A stretch of 29,434 nt of DNA, from contig DPQQ01000004.1 of NCBI GenBank assembly GCA_003538975.1, forward strand, positions 150,461-179,894, written 5' to 3'. Below are positions 24,068 through 29,434 of this stretch, in pieces; the stretch's first letter is position 1; each line of letters begins with the position of its first letter. The notes beneath the pieces are model-generated. The model saw only the letters and a program-made list of their open reading frames with translations. It was not told where the DNA came from and did no database searches. The translations under genes and the position numbers were made by a program. The DNA comes from Clostridiales bacterium. Lineage in GTDB: Bacteria; Bacillota; Clostridia; Christensenellales; Borkfalkiaceae.

Positions 24068-26572
24068 TTATATTTCTTTCAATAATCCATAAAAGAATAC
24101 GGAACAAGCATCCACATTAAGTGAACGTGTTTGGTAATTACGTGCTATTTGATAAAAGTCCCTATACTCCTTAGATGAAATATATTCCATTTGTTTTTCA
24201 GTAGGTACTATACCAAGTTTAGGCATTAATATTGCCACAGACCCGTTTACTATACAATTAACTGGTTTTCTTATTAACCTTGGATAATAAGTCATGTTTG
24301 GCGTTAAATATACATCCGTTTTATCATAAAACTCATAAACCGCTAATTTTTTAGCCTTTTCAGACGATATAAATGAATCATATCCGTTAATATCAATCAT
24401 TTGTTTCCCATCGTCACTTATATTTCGAGACTTATAAACACGAATATCGCTTTCTGCTGTTAAAAGTTGATTTGTTATTTGTCTATCTCTAAAAACGGTA
24501 AACACATCAAATTCCAACTTTTTACATACATCATCAAACATTTCATTTCGATAAATTATCCAGTAAGGAAATTGTTTATCAAAAATATACCTTTGTTGTT
24601 GCGTTAAGCTAATCCCATGAGTAACAGACTTAATCTTAGTTTTTAATGGGTTTTTCAGATTGTTAATAAAAATTGCCAATGTTTCGACCAAAACGCCAGG
24701 AAAACCCTTTTCTCCGAAATCTATTATAGCATCCACGGCTTTAACAGATAGAAATTCTCTCGTTGTCGAAAACTCTGGAGTATTCAATAAAAACTTCGGA
24801 AAAACTAGCGCTACATAATTGGAAATCTTTAGTGCTTTTTCTAAAAAGAATTCACAAATATTAGTTGTAGCTTTATTGATTGCATTCTTTCGATATACAC
24901 TTAATAATTTATCGCTTGATTTCATCTTAAAGAAAGGAGGATTACCAATTACATAATCATATTTCCTTTCAAAAGAATGAGTTAAGAAATCCTCGGCTAT
25001 AAAATTAATTTCAACGTTATGTGGAATTTTATATTTTGAAAGTATAACTTTCGCTAATCTAAGACTATCTTCATCAATATCAACAACATCTAAATGAATA
25101 TTTTTTCCCTCAAACTTTTTCAAAATTAAAGGAATAAAATTACCAACACCAACAGACGGTTCAAGTATATAAACCGTCTCTTTTTCCGTTTCCGGTAGTG
25201 TTTTCATCATTTCTGTAATTAAATATTTGTTGGTAAAGTAAGCTGCATTATCTGTTCTGTGTGTATTTGCTAGTTCTGCAACCTTACACAAACTAGTTGT
25301 GGACAAATTTAATGGATTATTCGTTACAAATTCAACAAGATTTTCCGCATTTGTAAGATTATTTGACTCAACTATTTTGTTAACAATAGACGTGCTTACA
25401 GAAGAATATTTTAACGAGTTGGCAATTTTATTTGCAACAGCATTAAAAATCACAGTAGGAACAGCCTCGCCTAGCGATTGTCTAATCTTGATTTCTTCTT
25501 TCTTTAAAAAAAACTTCTTTTCTCTTAAAGATAACGCATTTAAAAAATCTAAATCAGCATCACACCATTTGAACGTCGCAGGCACCGTCATCATTAACAT
25601 TAATTCCCTAATGCTAAACACCCTATCATCTTTAGGATGAACAGTGTTCTGACTTGCCAACTGGTCATTTCTTGTATGGATGCAAGGACCAACTTTATCC
25701 CAATACTGTCTTTTGTATTTATCGCCATTCTTCTGCTTATTAACAACGATTTTCCCGTCTATAACTTGATGGGGTTTTTTAGACAATTCCTTATTGTCAA
25801 ATGCAGACTCGCCCTCTTTAATTTCGGCAATCCAGTTTCTCATATACTCTGGATAAACTCTAAATGCATGATAAATATCTTCAGTATCAATCTCGCCAAA
25901 TGTTTCTAATGGTCTTAAATGACCAATAACCTCACGAAGAGTTTTCTCAGGCACAAGGTCTGGATAAAGTTCAAAAGGAGAAATCTCATCAGCATATTCT
26001 TTTGCCACGCCAATAACAAGGGTTCTTTGCCTACTTGAACAAGCCCCGTAATTCTTAAAGTTTATAATTCTATGCGTATAAGAATATTTTTGTCCTAAAT
26101 TGTTTTCTATTGCTTCTGCGATAGTCTTATCGACACCATCTATATCAGTACAGACGGTTTTCATAAAAGCTGGAACATTTTCAAAAACAAAGAATCTAGG
26201 ATTAATCTCTTTAATAATCTTTATTGATTCAATTACTAATGAGTTTCTTATTATCTCAGTATTTGTTTTCTTATGATTTGCAACAGACATTCCTTGACAA
26301 GGTGGTGTAGCAATTACAACGTCAACCTTAGAAATTTTTTCTTTCTTCTTCCATAATTCGATTTGGGAATATAATATTTCTTTGGTTTCATCTTTTGTAA
26401 TATCGCCACAAATATAACCGCTGTCATATTTGCACTTATTATTAAATCTTTGAATATCCAATCTTCTTGATATTAATTCGTTTGTAGCAACACACTCAAA
26501 GCCGGCTTGCTTAAAACCATAGCAACCAACACCTGCACTACTAAATAACGAAATATATGTTAATTTACTCAT
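24068..26572 (-). CDS. Fused C5-cytosine and N6-adenine DNA methyltransferase
   Basis: A single 834-residue protein with two methyltransferases. Residues about 1-390 form a C5 enzyme: SLFSSAGVGCYGF (I), ATPPCQGMS with catalytic Cys92 (IV), FENVPAF (VI), SSRQRTLVIG (VIII) and SLGEAVPTV (X). Residues about 430-834 form an amino methyltransferase: ILEPSVGVGNF (SAM site, about 469-479) and GNPPFFKM with NPPF at about 544-547, the N6-adenine signature, then a target-recognition part. It can probably methylate both bases or both strands of an asymmetric site. The start is ATG at 26572 after AAGGA. It is placed between the GIY-YIG and HNH genes. Confidence 0.92.
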   Translation of the reverse strand: MSKLTYISLFSSAGVGCYGFKQAGFECVATNELISRRLDIQRFNNKCKYDSGYICGDITKDETKEILYSQIELWKKKEKISKVDVVIATPPCQGMSVANHKKTNTEIIRNSLVIESIKIIKEINPRFFVFENVPAFMKTVCTDIDGVDKTIAEAIENNLGQKYSYTHRIINFKNYGACSSRQRTLVIGVAKEYADEISPFELYPDLVPEKTLREVIGHLRPLETFGEIDTEDIYHAFRVYPEYMRNWIAEIKEGESAFDNKELSKKPHQVIDGKIVVNKQKNGDKYKRQYWDKVGPCIHTRNDQLASQNTVHPKDDRVFSIRELMLMMTVPATFKWCDADLDFLNALSLREKKFFLKKEEIKIRQSLGEAVPTVIFNAVANKIANSLKYSSVSTSIVNKIVESNNLTNAENLVEFVTNNPLNLSTTSLCKVAELANTHRTDNAAYFTNKYLITEMMKTLPETEKETVYILEPSVGVGNFIPLILKKFEGKNIHLDVVDIDEDSLRLAKVILSKYKIPHNVEINFIAEDFLTHSFERKYDYVIGNPPFFKMKSSDKLLSVYRKNAINKATTNICEFFLEKALKISNYVALVFPKFLLNTPEFSTTREFLSVKAVDAIIDFGEKGFPGVLVETLAIFINNLKNPLKTKIKSVTHGISLTQQQRYIFDKQFPYWIIYRNEMFDDVCKKLEFDVFTVFRDRQITNQLLTAESDIRVYKSRNISDDGKQMIDINGYDSFISSEKAKKLAVYEFYDKTDVYLTPNMTYYPRLIRKPVNCIVNGSVAILMPKLGIVPTEKQMEYISSKEYRDFYQIARNYQTRSLNVDACSVFFYGLLKEI

Positions 26573-26608
26573 TTTAATTTTCCTTATTTTTCTACGTTTA
26601 ATTATAAG

Positions 26609-27268
26609 TTATTTCTCTTCAAATCTTCTACGAATAGTATTAAGCCATTCTCCATTATATTTAAAATATCTTGGCCCCGCTACCGGCCATTTAGATTTTG
26701 CCAATTTAGCAGCTAATGCACTCAATGAATAAATTTGACCTTCATATTCAACATTTTTATCGTCAACAACAACACATTTAACATTAGAATCCGCATAAAA
26801 CTCAATAATCTCTCCAGGCTTAATTCCACACTTTGAAAAAGTGAACGGGGACTGACGTTCGTGCTTCTCTTCTTTTATTTCTTCCGCCGTCTCTTCTGCT
26901 ACTTTATCTTTTTGAGTCATTGAATATTTTTTTAGATTATTAGTCATACCATTAATTTTGGCTATACCCTCTAAGAGCTTATAAGCATCCTCTGCTGTCA
27001 TAGCATAAAATTCACGCACTCTCTTTTTTCCCTCAAAATTTTCAATAGCACGCAAATTAGGATTAAGACTATCTATTATGCTATGTATTTGTATATCAGA
27101 AAGTCTGTCAGCAACTCCATATGTCGCATATATCCTAAAAGCAAACGGTATACACTCGCTACGATTTAATTGTTGCAAACGCTTTTTTACATCATCCGCA
27201 TATCCAATCTTCACATATTCAGGGAAAGACGGGTTTGTTAATATATAAATTACACCTTTGTTTTCCAT
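26609..27268 (-). CDS. GIY-YIG (T5orf172-type) nuclease-like protein with RAMA/DUF4357-like tail
   Basis: In the 219-residue protein the N-terminal half has VIYILTNPSFPEYVKIGYAD followed by a basic KKRLQQLNR, the GIY-YIG fold of the T5orf172 subgroup. A charged linker (about 115-140) leads to a C-terminal domain, YEGQIYSLSALAAKLAKSKW, then a conserved GPRYFKYNGEWL, resembling RAMA/DUF4357 modules found beside adenine methyltransferases. It could recognise or cut DNA by modification state. The start is ATG at 27268, behind AAGGAGATACAA. It is the first gene of the operon, next to the shared operator. Confidence 0.78.
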   Translation of the reverse strand: MENKGVIYILTNPSFPEYVKIGYADDVKKRLQQLNRSECIPFAFRIYATYGVADRLSDIQIHSIIDSLNPNLRAIENFEGKKRVREFYAMTAEDAYKLLEGIAKINGMTNNLKKYSMTQKDKVAEETAEEIKEEKHERQSPFTFSKCGIKPGEIIEFYADSNVKCVVVDDKNVEYEGQIYSLSALAAKLAKSKWPVAGPRYFKYNGEWLNTIRRRFEEK

Positions 27269-27285
27269 TTGTATCTCCTTATTTT

Positions 27286-27308
27286 GCTAAAATCGTTCTG
27301 ATTTTAGC
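27286..27308. repeat. Perfect inverted repeat in the 5' leader of the restriction operon
   Basis: GCTAAAATC (27286-27294) and GATTTTAGC (27300-27308) form a nine-base-pair stem with a five-base loop right before the ribosome binding site. It may be a weak terminator for the abiE pair, an operator, or an mRNA-stabilising hairpin. Confidence 0.6.
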
Positions 27309-27315
27309 ACCGTAA

Positions 27316-27336
27316 ATATGACAATTTCCGTCATGT
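27316..27336. promoter_or_regulatory. Shared operator, copy at the restriction operon
   Basis: ATATGACA-N5-CGTCATGT, an imperfect version of the palindrome at 17875-17895; GTAAATATGACAATTT (27312-27327) is identical in both places. It lies about 50-70 bases before the GIY-YIG start. A matching -10 box is not clear here. Confidence 0.7.
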
Positions 27337-27347
27337 TTTACAAATTT

Positions 27348-28289
27348 CTAATTATTATTTTCTCTTATACGCCATAAGGATGCTGGGTGATGTTTTATAT
27401 TCGATACAATTTCTTTGTTATCGAATAATAATTCAGGTACGTAAGTTTTATCTTTTAGTTTAGATAAAAACTCTTTCTCTCCGTCCGTTAAAACAAGTAA
27501 ATCCTTTACGTAAGCTAAAACTTTTTCTTTTGCCTTTTCTATATCAAACTTGTCATCTTTTGATATAACGGGTTTTAATTGAGTTTTATACTTCCTATAA
27601 TCTAACCTTTCAACGTTTTTATAGTCTAAATCTTGAATATCATAATCACCGCCAATAGCGTTATAAAATACAAGACATTTTCTTAAAAGTTTAGTATCCG
27701 TTATAACGTTATTTTCTATCATAGCGTTTACGTCATATAAATCTCTTGGCGTAGCTCGTGATAAAAGCGCGTTGATTTTACTAGCGTATAATTCAATCGT
27801 ATTTAAGGTTAAAATTTCAAAATCTTCTACTATTCCCTTCGTTAAAATCTTCTTTTTTTCAAGCGGTAAAACGTGACATCTATCTAAGAAGTTAATTTCA
27901 ACCTTTATATTGTCCCGATTGCCTGCGTTGTTAATGTAATTAAACAAGAACGACGTTAAAGCGAAATGGTCGCGAGAATCTGCAAGCGAATAGCCTTTTT
28001 GCCACATATAATCGGTGAGGCGCTTTTTGAACTTCTCCTTAATTTCGGGTAGCTCATCCTTACTAACGTTTACGGTAAAATCCAAATCAATATCAACCGA
28101 AAGGCGCGGAAGCTCTACCGCTGTTAGATTTATTGCCGTACCGCCTTTAAGCGCAAGTTTATCCTTAAAAACAACGTCGCTATTTAAGAATTTTAATATT
28201 TCGGAAAGTCGCAAAACCTTTTCCAAAGTATCTTTTATAAAGTTAGATTCTTGGGCAAGTCTTGTTAAATATTGTCTTGAAAATTCCAT
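27348..28289 (-). CDS. abiEii: AbiEii-type nucleotidyltransferase toxin
   Basis: The toxin half of a phage-exclusion (abortive infection) pair. The 313-residue protein has LALKGGTAINL (Gly49-Gly50) and LSVDIDLDF (Asp66, Asp68) of the DNA polymerase beta-like nucleotidyltransferase core, then a later IKVEINFLD and TPRDLYDV, all typical of AbiEii/AbiGii. Related toxins transfer nucleotides to tRNA acceptor ends. The start ATG overlaps the AbiEi stop by one base (TAATG) behind GGAGG, so the antitoxin is made first. Its stop is followed directly by the shared operator. Confidence 0.92.
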   Translation of the reverse strand: MEFSRQYLTRLAQESNFIKDTLEKVLRLSEILKFLNSDVVFKDKLALKGGTAINLTAVELPRLSVDIDLDFTVNVSKDELPEIKEKFKKRLTDYMWQKGYSLADSRDHFALTSFLFNYINNAGNRDNIKVEINFLDRCHVLPLEKKKILTKGIVEDFEILTLNTIELYASKINALLSRATPRDLYDVNAMIENNVITDTKLLRKCLVFYNAIGGDYDIQDLDYKNVERLDYRKYKTQLKPVISKDDKFDIEKAKEKVLAYVKDLLVLTDGEKEFLSKLKDKTYVPELLFDNKEIVSNIKHHPASLWRIRENNN

Positions 28290-29026
28290 TAATATCCTCC
28301 GTTCAGGCGAGATTTAAGATTTTTAGGAGCCATAAGTTTCCACTTAGAATTAAACTCTATATCTTTATACTCGTCTTGTAAAAAATACTTTATCTGATTG
28401 GTTAGTTTTCTTTTACACTCTTCAAAAAACGAATCGGTCAACATAAACTTATCTTTAAAATGTTCTAATACGTAGCCTGCTTTTTGATATAAGAATACCG
28501 AATCGTAGGCTTTTAACGTTTCAAGTAGTTTTATTTCGTCCAAAATGCGAATTTGGTCAAGCGCATTTAAGATTTCGTCAATTCCACCGCCTGCATCAAT
28601 ATCATCAAGGCAGTCAATAACTGTGCGTTCAAGAGAGGTTACGCGAACTGCGGCAGTTATTATATTCATAATTTGAACATCGTGTTTCGCGGGTTTACGA
28701 ACATAGTCAATATCGTCAAAAGTAAAATCGTTGAAACGCTTTTTGCTACCCACCGTTACGGTATTAAAAACTTGATTAGCCACGCCAAAATATTCAAGGG
28801 CAGAATGATAACATACGAAAGCATCCTCAGCAATTTTTGTAGCAAGTTCAAACTTTGTCGTAAGCGGATACCCCGACACATCAACGTGAACGTATAATCC
28901 GTTACGCACCTTAACTATTTTTTTTGAACGAACTTGCCCCGCTATCCAATTTTCGTATTGTTTATCATTTTTAAAATCGCTTATAACGTCCTTTTTCGTA
29001 AACGTATAAGGTGTAAATTTTGCCAT
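28289..29026 (-). CDS. abiEi: AbiEi-type antitoxin and autorepressor
   Basis: The 245-residue partner of AbiEii. The N-terminal 80 residues (FTKKDVISDF, IAGQVRSKKIVKVRNGLYVH) form a winged helix-turn-helix with the usual GLY-x-H wing of AbiEi. Residues AFVCYHSALEYFGVANQVFN and VTSLERTVIDCLDDIDAGGG are the conserved core of the family. Known members neutralise the toxin and repress their own promoter through inverted repeats. Such a repeat overlaps the -35 box here (29071-29096). The start is ATG at 29026 after GAGG. Confidence 0.9.
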   Translation of the reverse strand: MAKFTPYTFTKKDVISDFKNDKQYENWIAGQVRSKKIVKVRNGLYVHVDVSGYPLTTKFELATKIAEDAFVCYHSALEYFGVANQVFNTVTVGSKKRFNDFTFDDIDYVRKPAKHDVQIMNIITAAVRVTSLERTVIDCLDDIDAGGGIDEILNALDQIRILDEIKLLETLKAYDSVFLYQKAGYVLEHFKDKFMLTDSFFEECKRKLTNQIKYFLQDEYKDIEFNSKWKLMAPKNLKSRLNGGY

Positions 29027-29050
29027 TTATGTATCCTCAAAATCAATTTT

Positions 29051-29248
29051 AACCATTTTAACATAAAACACTACAAAAGTCAAGTGATTTGTGTAGGTTT
29101 GGTTAATATTTATTAATTCTATACCTAATTTACATGTTTTCCGAAGAAAAAACGATGTTTTTAAGCATTTTAGGTGTAAAAAGCACGTTTTTAACCATTT
29201 CTACACAAAACACTACGTCAAATAAGTGATTTACGTAAGTTTAGTTAA
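29051..29248. repeat. Duplicated promoter-type segment upstream of abiE
   Basis: A segment of about 56 bases at 29051-29106 recurs at 29193-29248 with the blocks AACCATTT, AAAACACTAC, AAGTGATTT and GTTAA all conserved and no gaps. The second copy has lost the -10 box. It probably supplies an extra regulator site. Beyond it, 29249-29434 has only an 11-base inverted repeat (ATATTTGCTCC 29269-29279 with GGAGCAAATAT 29307-29317) and a terminator-like TATACCC-AAAT-GGGTATA (29369-29386); no gene was seen. Confidence 0.6.
29055..29083 (-). promoter_or_regulatory. Promoter of the abiE operon
   Basis: TTGACT (29083-29078), a 17-base spacer, TAAAAT (29060-29055). An imperfect inverted repeat, CTACAAAAGTCA with TGATTTGTGTAG (29071-29096), lies over the -35 box and is the likely AbiEi site. 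Confidence 0.8.
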
Positions 29249-29434
29249 AACTTTGTACAAACAAAAAAATATTTGCTCCAGATAATTGCATTAAATACAA
29301 TTTTGCGGAGCAAATATGTAATCGTTTTTATACCATTTCGGGACTTTTGTTACGTGTTTTTAGCGTATTATACCCAAATGGGTATATTTTAACGCAAGAA
29401 ATTCAAGTGCGCAAAACCCATTGGCATCCTTAGT

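Noticed and set aside
10324..29434. Defining exact ends of the integrated element
   Set aside because: I could not find a convincing pair of short direct repeats as attL and attR, and the far end may lie outside the window.
1..29434. tRNA or rRNA genes, which often serve as insertion sites
   Set aside because: No T-loop GGTTCGAATCC-type sequence with a matching cloverleaf and no rRNA-like stretch was seen by eye; a tRNAscan run would settle it.

Overview
The window reads as chromosomal DNA of a Gram-positive, Firmicutes/Clostridia-type bacterium. The signs are a purine operon in the order purE-purC-purF-purM-purN behind a ZTP riboswitch, AGGAGG-type ribosome binding sites, sigma-A-like promoters (TTGACA-17-TATAAT), a [4Fe-4S]-type PurF, and a mobilization module of clostridial character. 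The species cannot be named from the sequence. Nearly all genes lie on the minus strand. The exception is the glycoside hydrolase at 4784-5887.

Layout. (1) 1-4363: purine operon with its promoter, riboswitch and leader terminator. (2) 4615-5887: a GH5-like cytoplasmic glycoside hydrolase with its own promoter. (3) 6300-9951: accessory genes: a MATE exporter and a protein of unknown function behind an attenuator-like leader, an XRE regulator, a Bcp-type peroxiredoxin and a ribbon-helix-helix protein. (4) 10285-15144: a mobilizable/integrative module with a large serine recombinase, a SHOCT-like small protein, remains of a small membrane-protein gene, a TnpV-like protein, a coiled-coil membrane protein nested in the relaxase gene, a MOBP relaxase, MobC and a probable oriT. 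(5) 15238-17829: an 863-residue protein with the DxDxD catalytic signature of double-psi beta-barrel RNA polymerases (the eukaryotic RdRP/QDE-1 and phage YonO class), with its own palindrome-bearing promoter. (6) 18060-27268: a seven-gene, AT-rich operon that looks like a compound restriction-modification system. It encodes a GIY-YIG protein, a fused C5-cytosine/N6-adenine methyltransferase, an HNH endonuclease, a small unknown protein, a protein with two GHKL ATPase domains, a receiver-domain protein and a second C5-cytosine methyltransferase. (7) 27348-29083: an AbiE-type (AbiEi/AbiEii) toxin-antitoxin pair with its promoter.

How the parts fit. Regions 4-7 look like one integrated, mobilizable element carrying a defence island, although no att-site pair was found and the far end may lie outside the window. 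The strongest new signal is that the polymerase gene (region 5) and the restriction operon (region 6) share the same operator: a 16-base identical block inside a 21-bp palindrome, at 17871-17895 and 27312-27336. This ties the unusual polymerase to the restriction/two-component operon. The kinase-like ATPase and receiver protein inside a restriction operon suggest that restriction or modification is switched by a phosphorelay or an ATP-driven conformational signal. The functions of these combinations are inferred, not shown.
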